Notes: generated by a model from the letters alone, not told the origin. 64,000 nucleotides of DNA from DAMCZI01 sp032095175 (GCA_032095175.1 DAMCZI010000015.1:47083-111082), one strand, 5' to 3'. Counted from the stretch's first letter, positions 54,567 through 63,700 are shown. Numbers and translations are program-made.

Positions 54567-54608
54567 ACTATTATAAAGAGATATAATTAACTATAAATAC
54601 AGAATAAA

Positions 54609-54625
54609 ACGGGCTATAAGCCCGT
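54609..54625 (+). terminator. Terminator after the alarmone synthetase gene
   Basis: A 7-bp perfect stem (ACGGGCT with AGCCCGT) and a 3-base loop are followed by ATTATTTTTAT. Confidence 0.75.
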
Positions 54626-54664
54626 ATTATTTTTATAAGCAATTTTATATTTAGGAGTGAAAAT

Positions 54665-56077
54665 ATGCAGAAGTTAAAGGGAAAAATAATATATCTTATC
54701 TGTATTGTATTTATGGTTTTTGTAATACTTGTATCAAACCTTGGTCAAAACTTCAAGGATGACATATTTTCATATAACTATTTAACATCCCACAACAGTA
54801 AATTCGCCAGCTATTGGAACAATGGTGAGCAGTATCAAAACTATATCGATTCTTCCTCAAAATATATAATAAATATGTTTAAGGATAACGACATAGCACC
54901 TCTTCGAAAAGATGGATATATACAGGAATGGTCTCTTTCACTACCCTCTGTTAACGGTGAATCAAGCCTGGAAATTTTATCAGGAAGCGATAAGCAAGTT
55001 AAAGAATATGTTCATGGTAAGGATTTTTTTGAGGATTTCAGAACATCAATATCTCCTGGAAGTATAAAGGGTAAGCCATATTATATAAAAAATCTAAGAA
55101 ACATGAAATACAGACTTCCAAGAATAATATTGTTTGATGGATATTCCAACAAATCCCCTAATGAAATTGATATGCTGGATAATGAATTAAAATCAAGGGG
55201 TGTTGAACTTGTTATTTCACCATCTGACACTACAGATTTGAAATATGATAGTGATTTATATGGAATTGGAAAGGTTCCGTCTGACAATTATCTTCTAAAA
55301 ATCATAGTACCAAAGAATATATTTGATGAAATAAAGGACTTTTCTAATAAGAATTATAAAATAAGAGCAAAGTCAAAAGCCTCAATTAAGCAAACTACAA
55401 TGAAAAATGTATATGGCGTGTTAAAGGGTAAAAACACTTCATACAAGCCTCTATTGATAGTGACTTTCTATGATGGTGTATATCGAAATTCCGATTCAAG
55501 TGCTGGTGATTTTAAGAAATATACCACTACACCTTCGATTATCCTTGATACCTTAAGATGCCTGAAGCTTCAGAGATTAAAGAAACCTGACAGATCAATT
55601 ATTTTTGCATTTCTGTCTGGTTATATGCTTAATAGGAATGGACTCGATGTATTTCTTAAAAACAATTATGATGGAGATTACATAATACTTGAGGGCCTTG
55701 GTACTGGTAGGGACAATGTTCTCTCCTTTAATAAATCTTCAAGGAACTTTTCAAGTTTAGTTGAAAAATTTATAAATAAAAATGACTTCCGTGTTGTATC
55801 AAAAAATATTAATTCAGATTATAAAAAAAACCTAATATATATAACCACCCTTGATTCTCAGGAAGCATTTGTGCCTGATTATCAGACAGCTTGTAAATCC
55901 GGCAAGCTTATTCTATCCATTATAGGAGATGAATGTTATAACCTGGATTTTCTCTCGGGAAGCATTAGAGAAATTAGAATAATTAAAGGTTTTATTAGAG
56001 ATTATACTCTAATACTTGCTGCCCTTGCTCTTGGATTGCTGTTGCTGTTCGTTTTCAAATTTGATGAATGCAAATAA
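54665..56077 (+). CDS. Membrane protein with degenerate M28-peptidase-like domain
   Basis: This 470-residue protein has an N-terminal transmembrane helix (residues 8-24) and a C-terminal one (about 447-464) with a basic/acidic tail. The extracellular part has the layout of an M28 aminopeptidase: an inserted domain, then TFYDGVYRNSDSSAGDF, TPSIILDTLRCLKLQRLKKPDRSIIFAFLSGYMLNRNGLDVFLKN. The usual metal ligands of M28 (HxD, DD, EE) are not visible in the matching places. It looks like an inactive relative with an unknown surface role. The resemblance is by eye. Confidence 0.6.
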   Translation: MQKLKGKIIYLICIVFMVFVILVSNLGQNFKDDIFSYNYLTSHNSKFASYWNNGEQYQNYIDSSSKYIINMFKDNDIAPLRKDGYIQEWSLSLPSVNGESSLEILSGSDKQVKEYVHGKDFFEDFRTSISPGSIKGKPYYIKNLRNMKYRLPRIILFDGYSNKSPNEIDMLDNELKSRGVELVISPSDTTDLKYDSDLYGIGKVPSDNYLLKIIVPKNIFDEIKDFSNKNYKIRAKSKASIKQTTMKNVYGVLKGKNTSYKPLLIVTFYDGVYRNSDSSAGDFKKYTTTPSIILDTLRCLKLQRLKKPDRSIIFAFLSGYMLNRNGLDVFLKNNYDGDYIILEGLGTGRDNVLSFNKSSRNFSSLVEKFINKNDFRVVSKNINSDYKKNLIYITTLDSQEAFVPDYQTACKSGKLILSIIGDECYNLDFLSGSIREIRIIKGFIRDYTLILAALALGLLLLFVFKFDECK

Positions 56078-56163
56078 TATATATTTTTTAATAATAATTG
56101 ACTTGTTTTATTAAATATTATAAACTATTAATAAATAATAATTTTCTATTAGGAAGGTATATC

Positions 56164-56577
56164 ATGGAGAAACTTACACAGTTATTCAAAGAAAAAAACC
56201 TAAAACTAACACCGCAAAGATATGCAATATATAAATATCTTTCTTCAACTAAAGCTCATCCATCTGTTGAAACAATATATGAGAGTTTGAAATCTGATTA
56301 TCCAACAATGAGCCTTGCAACAGTTTATAAAACTTTAAAAACACTGTCTGCACTTAACCTAATTCAAGAAATAAATGTTGGAGAAGATAATTTTAGATTT
56401 GATGCGAATCCTAATATACATCCTCATATAATCTGTACTTCCTGTGGAAGGGTTGATGATGTAGAAGCTGCCAATTTTTCATATTTAAATATTGAGGCTG
56501 AAAAACTTAGCGGTTACAGCATAGATTCACACCAAATCTATTTCTATGGTACATGTCCTGAATGTCGTAAAAAGTAG
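56164..56577 (+). CDS. Fur family regulator, PerR-like
   Basis: This 137-residue metal-dependent repressor has an N-terminal winged helix (LKLTPQRYAIYKYL, SLATVYKTLKTL) and a C-terminal dimer domain with the metal ligands FRFDANPNIHPHIICTSCGRVDDVE and the second Cys pair CPEC. The RFD motif and the HPH pair resemble PerR, the peroxide sensor, more than Fur. The ATG at 56164 follows AGGAAGG; an earlier frame extension has no site. Its own targets are not visible. Confidence 0.85.
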   Translation: MEKLTQLFKEKNLKLTPQRYAIYKYLSSTKAHPSVETIYESLKSDYPTMSLATVYKTLKTLSALNLIQEINVGEDNFRFDANPNIHPHIICTSCGRVDDVEAANFSYLNIEAEKLSGYSIDSHQIYFYGTCPECRKK

Positions 56578-56620
56578 GGATAAAAAAACAACACCATTTA
56601 CGGTGTTGTTTTTTTATCCC
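56578..56620. terminator. Bidirectional terminator between fur-like and solute-binding genes
   Basis: A 43-base near-perfect palindrome with core AACAACACC / GGTGTTGTT and flanking A7/T7 serves both convergent genes. The terminator contacts both stop codons. Confidence 0.9.
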
Positions 56621-57882
56621 TACTTTTTAAATGTAAGCTTTAATACTCTATTCCATCCCTCAGCTGCCTTTATATGACCTTCAAGTATGTCCTGAAGAAC
56701 CTTTCCAACATTCTCAGACATCTTTAAATCAAGATTATCAACTATCATTATGGAATTATCATCGGCCATCTCCATATGTGAAAGTATCTGGCTTTTAACC
56801 TTATTTTCACTGGAATTGGCTGAAATCATAGGTGATATGTATCCTTTATCAGTAATAATCTTTTGAGCATCTTCACTGGCTAAAAATTCTATAAAGGTTT
56901 CAGCTTCCTTCCTGTTTTTAGAATTAGATGGAATAGCTATAACCTGACCACCAGATGCACTAATATTTGATACAGGCGTCTCAACAAATTTTACAGGCAT
57001 TTCAAAAACAGAATACTGAAAGGATGATGGTTTTATCTTTTCAATAAGCTCCATAGTATGTGACATTGCAGGAAGTATTGCTGCTTTTCCCTTAACAAAG
57101 TCATCCACACTTGCTCTGTAATTTATGTCTATGCTGTTTGATGGAATGCAACTCTTAGCTATATCTCCGTATATTTTAAACGCATCCGTTATACCAGGCA
57201 GGCTCTTAAAAGCCGACTCATCAGAGCCATAGTTTGATGTAAGCTCTGAAACACCTGTTGTCTGAGCTGTTATCATACCAAAAAGAGTTGATAATGTCCA
57301 TCCATCCATAGCTCCTACTTCTAGTGGAGTTACCTTTTTAGCTTTTAACTTGCTGCAAATATCCTTTAATTGAGCAAGGTTATCAGGTTCCTTTAATCCA
57401 TACTTTTTAAAAATGTCAACATTATAAAACCATTCCATAGTCATAGGCATGTCGCCTATTCCATAAACTTTTCCATTGTATTTCCCATATGCCAAACTAA
57501 CCTTATACAACTTTCTGCTTAATTCATTCTTCTCAACGAAATCAGAAAGGTCTGTAATAAATCCTGATTTAGCATAATCTATAACCTGGTCACGTCTAAG
57601 GCCTACAATATCTATGTCACCCTTCTTTGAAATTGACTCCTTTATGCTTTCATCATCGCCATAATCAGTTATTACCTCAACCTTTATACCCTTGTGCTGC
57701 TTTTCAAATTCCTTTGCAAGTTCCTTATAGAGGGCGCCTTGTTCCTTTGAAGAATAGAAAGTTGTAAATCTTACAGTTCCCTTTTTACTGGTTTCCCCTT
57801 TTTTATCCTTGCCTGAACATCCTGTTAGCAATTGTAATGCAATCAATACTGCTACAATGAATATCGAAATATGCTTTTTCAT
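56620..57882 (-). CDS. Orphan ABC transporter solute-binding lipoprotein (family 1-like)
   Basis: This 420-residue protein starts MKKHISIFIVAVLIALQLLTGCSG, a type II signal with lipobox LLTGC at the lipidated Cys. The mature part has the family-1 extracellular solute-binding fold (FTTFYSSKEQGALYKELAKEF ... GAMDGWTLSTLFG ... AETFIEFLASEDAQKII), usually for sugars. No permease or ATPase gene is nearby, so it may serve a distant transporter. The ATG at 57882 follows GGAGGGG. Confidence 0.88.
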   Translation of the reverse strand: MKKHISIFIVAVLIALQLLTGCSGKDKKGETSKKGTVRFTTFYSSKEQGALYKELAKEFEKQHKGIKVEVITDYGDDESIKESISKKGDIDIVGLRRDQVIDYAKSGFITDLSDFVEKNELSRKLYKVSLAYGKYNGKVYGIGDMPMTMEWFYNVDIFKKYGLKEPDNLAQLKDICSKLKAKKVTPLEVGAMDGWTLSTLFGMITAQTTGVSELTSNYGSDESAFKSLPGITDAFKIYGDIAKSCIPSNSIDINYRASVDDFVKGKAAILPAMSHTMELIEKIKPSSFQYSVFEMPVKFVETPVSNISASGGQVIAIPSNSKNRKEAETFIEFLASEDAQKIITDKGYISPMISANSSENKVKSQILSHMEMADDNSIMIVDNLDLKMSENVGKVLQDILEGHIKAAEGWNRVLKLTFKK

Positions 57883-57994
57883 ATAACCCCTCCATTTTCC
57901 AATCATTTCGCATATATATTATACACTAATTTTAAATTATTTTCCCACAAATATTTTCATATAATACATCATATAATTTATTGGAGGTGAAACT

Positions 57995-58891
57995 ATGAAA
58001 TTCAAAGTATATATTGTAAAAAAGCAGCAGTTGATTTGGGCTGCGGTTGTACTTATACTAGCAATCATACTAGCTGTGTTTATGATAAGCATGAGGACAA
58101 AGCAAACCTTTTCATTAATGGATCCACCACAAACACAACACATAGATGTAGATGGTGATGGAAGGGAAGATACTATAGTTATAAACAACGATGATTTAAC
58201 CAACAATCTTGTCGTTGATGTAATTACAAGTGATGAAAAAGGCTATTCTCTTGAACCGGATCCTATTATAAAAACACTTGGCAGCAATTCAAAATCCTGG
58301 CCTATGAACATAATGGTAAACGACATAAACAATGATGGCAAGGTAGAAATAGTCCTCCAAGCAGGAGATGAAAATGGACCAATTTTACACATATTTAAGT
58401 ATGGTTCTAAAAATATTGAAAGAATTGCATCTGGTAGATATTCTGTATTTGGTACCCTTAAGCCTCCAGGTGAAAATACCTCAGTAATAGCTCTAGGAAG
58501 CAAAAATGGGGACTCTATACATTTCACCTTCCTTCAGGCAAAGTCTGGAAAGCTGTACCCGTATGCTGCTCCTACTTCCCTTATGATGGGCAAAAGCACT
58601 CTTTCCTCACTTATAACCTTCATAGAGAAGGAGGATGTTGAAGCCTCAAGTATAAACATGGAAAGCACATATGCTTCAAAGTTTTCAAAGGGAGAGTTCC
58701 TGGACTGCAGTTTTACCGATGTAAAGTATACCAAATATAATATTCCATCTGAATTTTCATATATTATGAGAACAAATGCAAGCTTGGAAAGTGACTCAAT
58801 TTTAGAAATGTACAAGATTAAAATGCAGCTTACAAAATACGATGAAAAAGATCCTGAGTACAAAATAATTAGTGTAAGTAAATTTAAATAG
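57995..58891 (+). CDS. Membrane-anchored protein with FG-GAP/VCBS-like calcium motifs
   Basis: This 298-residue protein has one N-terminal transmembrane helix (about residues 13-32) and an extracellular domain with two calcium-loop motifs, DVDGDGREDT and DINNDGKVEIVL, typical of FG-GAP/VCBS repeats. It has too few repeats for a full propeller. It is followed at 58960 by a lipoprotein with the same kind of motifs, and the two probably form an operon. Function unknown. Confidence 0.75.
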   Translation: MKFKVYIVKKQQLIWAAVVLILAIILAVFMISMRTKQTFSLMDPPQTQHIDVDGDGREDTIVINNDDLTNNLVVDVITSDEKGYSLEPDPIIKTLGSNSKSWPMNIMVNDINNDGKVEIVLQAGDENGPILHIFKYGSKNIERIASGRYSVFGTLKPPGENTSVIALGSKNGDSIHFTFLQAKSGKLYPYAAPTSLMMGKSTLSSLITFIEKEDVEASSINMESTYASKFSKGEFLDCSFTDVKYTKYNIPSEFSYIMRTNASLESDSILEMYKIKMQLTKYDEKDPEYKIISVSKFK

Positions 58892-58959
58892 GTAAAAGTT
58901 AATAGGTAATAGGTAATATTTTATATTAAACTGCAAATACTAATTCTGGAGGTTACTAT

Positions 58960-59619
58960 ATGGTTAAAGTATTTGCAGCTTTAATTTTTTTGTGTCTATT
59001 ATCCGGATGTCAAAAAACTAGTTTTCAAAACATATTTTCAAAGCATTTTAACTCTGGAAAAGAAATTATATACTCTGCTCCAGGTGATTTTAACGGAGAT
59101 GGAAAATCCGAAAAAATATATATATCAAAATCACCTGAAGGAAAATACTATTTAAAATTGAAATGCAGGGATAAAACCAATGAAGCTCTTTTAAATTTAG
59201 ATATTAAAAATTTTTCAGCATGGGTAGAGGATGTTGATGGAAACAATAAAGATGATTTGATATTAAATTCAATTGTTAATGACACCCCAAGCCTTTATAT
59301 TTTTACATATGATGAAAAAATAAAGCTTCTTATTTCTCCTAAAATAATCGAAAATAGTATAAATCTTAAGGATATAACGTCCTACATAAGCAGCAATTAC
59401 AACAATAAAGGTCCCATAAACATTGATGCTAAACAAGCAACATTATTCAGCACAGATATAGATATTATTCCTGGTGAATCACTTTTTACCTGTGACTATA
59501 TACTTTCTGATGAGAATAATTCTACTGATTGTATAAGTGTTTCTTTTACAATTAACAGAGATGGCAAAATAAACATACTTGATATATATGAATTCAAAAA
59601 TCTGCCCCCGGTTCAATAA
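58960..59619 (+). CDS. Lipoprotein with FG-GAP/VCBS-like calcium motifs
   Basis: This 219-residue protein has a lipoprotein signal (LLSGC, Cys at 17) and the calcium-loop motifs DFNGDGKSEKIYI and DVDGNNKDDLIL. It is related in plan to the upstream gene product. The start follows GGAGG. Function unknown. The stop codon overlaps the motif TAAGGCGTATTAA. Confidence 0.75.
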   Translation: MVKVFAALIFLCLLSGCQKTSFQNIFSKHFNSGKEIIYSAPGDFNGDGKSEKIYISKSPEGKYYLKLKCRDKTNEALLNLDIKNFSAWVEDVDGNNKDDLILNSIVNDTPSLYIFTYDEKIKLLISPKIIENSINLKDITSYISSNYNNKGPINIDAKQATLFSTDIDIIPGESLFTCDYILSDENNSTDCISVSFTINRDGKINILDIYEFKNLPPVQ

Positions 59620-59636
59620 GGCGTATTAAAGAAATT

Positions 59637-59667
59637 AAAAGCTTGCACTTTACACTGCAAGCTTTTT
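59637..59667 (+). terminator. Terminator after the calcium-motif lipoprotein gene
   Basis: An 11-bp stem (AAAAGCTTGCA with TGCAAGCTTTT) is followed by T and GAC. Confidence 0.8.
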
Positions 59668-59673
59668 GACATT

Positions 59674-59895
59674 ATAAAATAAAAACAGGGCCGGTTATCC
59701 GGCCCCTAAGGGGGATGGGGGGTTCTGTTTATGGAAACTTATGTTTCCATCTCAAGGTGGGTTCCTTGAGCTTTCATTAGTAATATCTCCACTTTTTCAA
59801 GTTCTTATACAATAAAATTATTTTTTTGCTTAAAACTTTTCGACATTTACCTTTATTTGGTATATATCACGGCAAATTTATACTGGAAATCCTTG
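59674..59895 (-). ncRNA. Candidate C-rich small RNA with strong terminator
   Basis: On the minus strand an intrinsic terminator (GGGCCGG with CCGGCCC, then TGTTTTTATTTTAT; 59674-59705) has no minus-strand gene upstream of it to end. Before it come two small hairpins (CTCAAGG/CCTTGAG and ATGGAAAC/GTTTCCAT) and an unusual C-rich run (GAACCCCCCATCCCCC). A TTGACA box lies at about 59921-59926, with a weak -10 (CATAGT) 18 bases on. A 12-codon frame with GGAG upstream (MKAQGTHLEMET) lies within. All features are by eye. Confidence 0.4.
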
Positions 59896-60120
59896 TTCAA
59901 CTATGCCGTAATCTACTTTAATATGTCAAATAAGGTTCGGATCGTTTATACACTGTACGAAAAACCAAAAACCTACTGGTTGAATTTAAATATCAATATT
60001 CTATAATTATATATATATCATGATTTGCTTTTAAGAATCTACTTATACATTCTAACTATATATTGCTATAAGCAAAATCAATTTAATGAAATAAAATAAC
60101 TGTACAAGGAAGGTGATTAA
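59896..60120. other. Intergenic region ahead of the 116-residue membrane protein
   Basis: A+T-rich; no gene. It holds the candidate promoter of the minus-strand small RNA and probably the plus-strand promoter of the following gene, which I could not place. Confidence 0.4.
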
Positions 60121-60471
60121 ATGACCAAGCCCTTTCTTAACAGAACCTGTATATTAATACTGGCTCCTTCCATGCTCTGGACTATTATAGGAATAGGAAT
60201 TTGTATTGTTTCTAAAGGTAAATGGTATCACTACACTGCAGCTCTTCTTCCATGCATTGGAGTCATTCTTTCCTATATTGTAACCTTTAAAAGCAGTCTT
60301 ATAAGAGGAATACTGCTTATAATTGAAAGTGCATTAATATGCTATCTAGCAGCAAAATACCTGCCTAATTCACAGATGCTGGCTATGATAATACTATTTG
60401 CTGCTCCAATACTTCTATGCGGCACAATAAATATTGCAAATTGGATAAAAAAATTTATAATTTCATTCTAA
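60121..60471 (+). CDS. Small membrane protein of unknown function
   Basis: This 116-residue protein is mainly four hydrophobic helices (about residues 8-30, 37-55, 60-78, 86-108) with basic loops. I do not recognise a family. The start follows AAGGAAGGTGAT. It lies upstream of the sirtuin gene on the same strand, with a gap of 110 bp. Confidence 0.65.
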   Translation: MTKPFLNRTCILILAPSMLWTIIGIGICIVSKGKWYHYTAALLPCIGVILSYIVTFKSSLIRGILLIIESALICYLAAKYLPNSQMLAMIILFAAPILLCGTINIANWIKKFIISF

Positions 60472-60581
60472 GCATATTAAAGCAATGAATTTTTCTTTGT
60501 ACATATGTTTATCTCAAGCTTTTTATTTTACTTTTTTTGTGATATTATAAGAGATAAAATTAGAAATGGAGATGCATTTTT

Positions 60582-61313
60582 ATGAGTATATACAAAGATG
60601 TTGCTGATATAATAAAGAGTAGTAATAATATTGTGTTCTTTGGAGGAGCAGGTGTTTCAACCGAATGTGGGATACCTGACTTTAGAAGCTCCGATGGACT
60701 ATATAATAAAAAAAATAATTTTCACTATAATCCTGAAGAAATATTAAGCCATTCTTTTTTCAAAAAACACCCAGACATCTTTTATAAATTTCTTAGGGAA
60801 AACATTTTAAAGTATAAGGTTTCACCTAATTTGGGACATTTGGCTCTGGCAAAGCTTGAGAAACTTGGAAGGCTAAAAACAATAATCACCCAGAACATAG
60901 ATGGACTTCATCAGGCTGCAGGTTCTAAAAATGTTCTAGAGCTTCATGGATCCCTGTCAAAATTCTATTGTTCAAAGTGCTTCAGTAATTATGACCCAAA
61001 ATTAATTATAGATTCAGAAGGAACACCTCGCTGCAGTTGTGGATCTGTTATAAGACCTGATGTCGTACTTTATGAGGAGTCTCTAAATCAGGATGTTTTG
61101 CTTAGCTCAATAGATTCCATAGCCAATGCTGAGGTGCTGATAGTGGCAGGAACAAGCCTTGTAGTTTATCCTGCTGCAGGGTTAATCAGATACTATAAGG
61201 GTAAACATTTGATTTTTATTAATAAGGGACAAACCAACTTTGATAACATGGCAGATATAGTAATAAATGAACCTTTTTCAGCAACTATGGAAAAAATAAT
61301 GCTAGAGTATTAA
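60582..61313 (+). CDS. cobB: NAD-dependent protein deacylase (sirtuin)
   Basis: This 243-residue Sir2-family enzyme removes acyl groups from lysines using NAD. It has GAGVSTECGIPDFRS (residues 22-36), QNIDGLH, the catalytic His122 in LHGSL and a zinc site of four cysteines (130, 133, 151, 153). The C-terminal NAD motif GTSLVVYPAAGL is present. The His-Leu loop region lacks the Tyr/Arg pair that I could recognise as desuccinylase type, so deacetylase is more likely. Confidence 0.93.
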   Translation: MSIYKDVADIIKSSNNIVFFGGAGVSTECGIPDFRSSDGLYNKKNNFHYNPEEILSHSFFKKHPDIFYKFLRENILKYKVSPNLGHLALAKLEKLGRLKTIITQNIDGLHQAAGSKNVLELHGSLSKFYCSKCFSNYDPKLIIDSEGTPRCSCGSVIRPDVVLYEESLNQDVLLSSIDSIANAEVLIVAGTSLVVYPAAGLIRYYKGKHLIFINKGQTNFDNMADIVINEPFSATMEKIMLEY

Positions 61314-61487
61314 TAATTTGATAATTTCCTTTCAAAATGATAGAAATATTTCAATTTTGAAGCCGTATAAATATAATCCTTCATTTTTTCCCTTAAGTTA
61401 CATAATTTTAAATTATAAACTGTAAATTTTTGCAACTTTAATAAATATAATATTTATTAAGCAATAAATATTCCAAGGGGTGATATT

Positions 61488-61751
61488 ATGAAGGGAACTA
61501 TTTCTTATCTTGAGGACATAGATGTATACTATTATCATTTATACGGAGATGAAGCGGAGTTTAAAGAAATTTTGGATAAGTGGTATAAGATTACCTGCCT
61601 TCTAAAGCTCCCTAACCACCCTGTTCATAAAAATATATACTTTGTACCGCAACCACGTTTAAATGATTTTATTAAACACAACCCCGAAAAAATAATTGAT
61701 ATCGAATCAATAACCATCGAAGAAGTAATGGAATTCATAAGCCAAAAATAG
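61488..61751 (+). CDS. Small hypothetical protein
   Basis: This 87-residue acidic, soluble protein (MKGTISYLEDIDVYYYHLYG) belongs to no family that I recognise. A good ribosome-binding site (AAGGGGTGAT) and a terminator after it support a real gene. Confidence 0.65.
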   Translation: MKGTISYLEDIDVYYYHLYGDEAEFKEILDKWYKITCLLKLPNHPVHKNIYFVPQPRLNDFIKHNPEKIIDIESITIEEVMEFISQK

Positions 61752-61757
61752 CATTAA

Positions 61758-61789
61758 TGGGACTGTACAAAAGTACAGCCCCATTTTTT
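61758..61789 (+). terminator. Terminator after the 87-residue protein gene
   Basis: A stem TGGGACTGTAC with GTACAGCCCCA (one mismatch) is followed by TTTTTTA. Confidence 0.85.
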
Positions 61790-61811
61790 AATGTGCCTAA
61801 TACACCTTAAT

Positions 61812-62855
61812 CTATATGAACTCAACTTTTTTCAATATGTTGTATAAAACCATCAAAGAAATAAGATAAATCATTCCAACAAATCCATAGGCCTTTATTC
61901 CTATGAAAATAGCTGCCAGAACTGCTACAGGATGAAGTCCAAGGGAAGCAGAAACCAGCTTTGGCTCAAGGATTTGTCTTATTACAGTTACAATAACATA
62001 TAATACAACTACTCCAATAGCCATGAAATACTTACCTCGCAAAAGGAATATTATAACCAGAGGAGTATATACAGCCCCTATCCCTAGAATTGGCAGTATA
62101 TCAAATATGGCACAAAATATACTTAATATAAGTGCATATTTAACACCAAGTATGGAAAATCCTATCCATGATTCAACAAATGTCAGGGTTAATAGTATTG
62201 AATAGGATTTAATATAACCAATAATCATAATAATAGATTCATCCCATAGCTTACGAACATTTTCCTTGCCTTGTTTTGAAAACATAGACATAAATTTATC
62301 TGAGAAACCTCCAATATCCCTTGTAGTAAAAAAGGTGGCAAGAAATGTTATGAATAGCATCATTGCTACCATAGGAAGGCTTATTGCAAAGGAAACTACC
62401 CTATTTACAATTCGCATCGTTATATCCAAGCCACCTGAAAATATTGATGTCAGTTGTGTCTGAACCTTACCTACAATAGATGGGTCTATCGTATCATAAT
62501 ATTCCTTTAGCTTGTTTATATACGGATGAATATACTTCATCATATCATCTATGCTTGGTAAAGACACTACAAGTTGTTTTATCTCAGCAGTGATTTTAAA
62601 TACAATAGTTGTCACTATCAGCATAGCTAATATAAATAGAGCTAATGTTGATACAAGTGATGAAATCCCCCTTGACAGCTTAAATTTCTCCATTAAAAAT
62701 CTGGTGACAGGCTTCATAATCAATGCTATTACTATGGCTATAACAAATGGAAATGTGTAAGAAAATGTAGCTATGAAAAGCGCAAATATTACTGTATATA
62801 TTAACGCAAATATTCCCATCTTCTTCAATCTTTTTAAGAACATATTATCAAACAC
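61812..62855 (-). CDS. ytvI: AI-2E-type permease, sporulation protein YtvI-like
   Basis: This 347-residue polytopic membrane protein has about seven to eight helices and the AI-2E family pattern (IFCAIFDILPILGIGAVYTPLVIIFLL; RQILEPKLVSASLGLHPVAVLAAIFIGIKAYG). It resembles YtvI, a sporulation membrane protein of unknown transport function in Bacillus. Gene family and the presence of sigK here fit a spore former. The upstream leader carries a fragment of R1. Confidence 0.85.
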   Translation of the reverse strand: MFDNMFLKRLKKMGIFALIYTVIFALFIATFSYTFPFVIAIVIALIMKPVTRFLMEKFKLSRGISSLVSTLALFILAMLIVTTIVFKITAEIKQLVVSLPSIDDMMKYIHPYINKLKEYYDTIDPSIVGKVQTQLTSIFSGGLDITMRIVNRVVSFAISLPMVAMMLFITFLATFFTTRDIGGFSDKFMSMFSKQGKENVRKLWDESIIMIIGYIKSYSILLTLTFVESWIGFSILGVKYALILSIFCAIFDILPILGIGAVYTPLVIIFLLRGKYFMAIGVVVLYVIVTVIRQILEPKLVSASLGLHPVAVLAAIFIGIKAYGFVGMIYLISLMVLYNILKKVEFI

Positions 62856-62900
62856 CTAAAAACCTCCTTATCCATATCTTATTCATAGAAATCAAAATAC

Positions 62901-62927
62901 CTATATGTTTAACATAAATGATTCTCA
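62901..62927 (+). repeat. R1 element fragment, copy j
   Basis: Only the left end of R1 is visible (TATATGTTTAACATAAATGATTCT), followed by unrelated sequence, so this is a truncated copy. Confidence 0.5.
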
Positions 62928-63031
62928 AGTTTTCTTAAATTATACCATTATTTTAATACATATAGAATATCACATTCCTAATTTTAAATGCATATACTAT
63001 TTTGTGTAGAATATTTTGAAAGGTGAACACT

Positions 63032-63688
63032 ATGGATTACAATGAAGGTTATTGGCCCTATTATTCCCAATACAGGGAAATGAAAAGAAACTCATATATA
63101 AGATTGCTTCATGCATCTCCTGGTGCTCCTCCAGTTGATGTTATAGCCAATGATAAACCAATTGCTCAAAACCTATCCTACAAAGACTTCACACAATATC
63201 TTTTAGTTCCTTCTGGTAATTACAATATAAAGATATATCCTGCTGGCAAAAGGACAAATCCACTACTTGTATCAAACTTCTTTGTACCACCTAATTTCAT
63301 TCTTACACTTGCAGCAGCAGGCCAGCCATCGAACATAACACTGGTTGCATTACCAGAACCCCTTCGTAATGTTCCAAAGAAAAAGGTATATGTAAGATTT
63401 TCTCAGCTATCACCAGATGCTCCTAATGTAGATGTTGTTTTACAAAATGGCAGAAAACTTTTCACAAATGTTAGCTTTAAGGAATTTACAGACTATGTTC
63501 TTTTAAATCCAGGAACATACAACTTTGAGATTCGCCCCACTGGCACAACCAAAACAATACTCTATGTTCCAAATATAACACTAAAACCCGATAGATTTTA
63601 TACAGTTTATACTGTTGGCTTAGCATCAGGCAGACCGCCATTACAAGCCTTAATACCTATGGACGGAAATTCATATTTAAAGTTTTAA
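63032..63688 (+). CDS. DUF4397 domain protein
   Basis: This 218-residue protein has two similar halves, each starting with a pattern like RLLHASPGAPPVDVIAND and VRFSQLSPDAPNVDVVLQNG and continuing to a beta-sandwich of about 90 residues, as in DUF4397. There is no signal peptide. The ATG at 63032 follows AAAGGTG by 6 bases; a GTG three codons earlier overlaps the site. Such proteins are often found in spore formers, role unknown. Confidence 0.8.
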   Translation: MDYNEGYWPYYSQYREMKRNSYIRLLHASPGAPPVDVIANDKPIAQNLSYKDFTQYLLVPSGNYNIKIYPAGKRTNPLLVSNFFVPPNFILTLAAAGQPSNITLVALPEPLRNVPKKKVYVRFSQLSPDAPNVDVVLQNGRKLFTNVSFKEFTDYVLLNPGTYNFEIRPTGTTKTILYVPNITLKPDRFYTVYTVGLASGRPPLQALIPMDGNSYLKF

Positions 63689-63700
63689 GATCAAAAGGTA

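Noticed and set aside
56098..56163. PerR-box-like sequence ahead of the fur-family gene
   Set aside because: TATTAAATATTATAA matches the pattern partly, but the region is so A+T-rich that this is not meaningful.
59838..59846. Spo0A box (TGTCGAA on the minus strand) near the candidate small RNA
   Set aside because: It is a perfect 7-base match, but such short sites are expected by chance several times in 64 kb.
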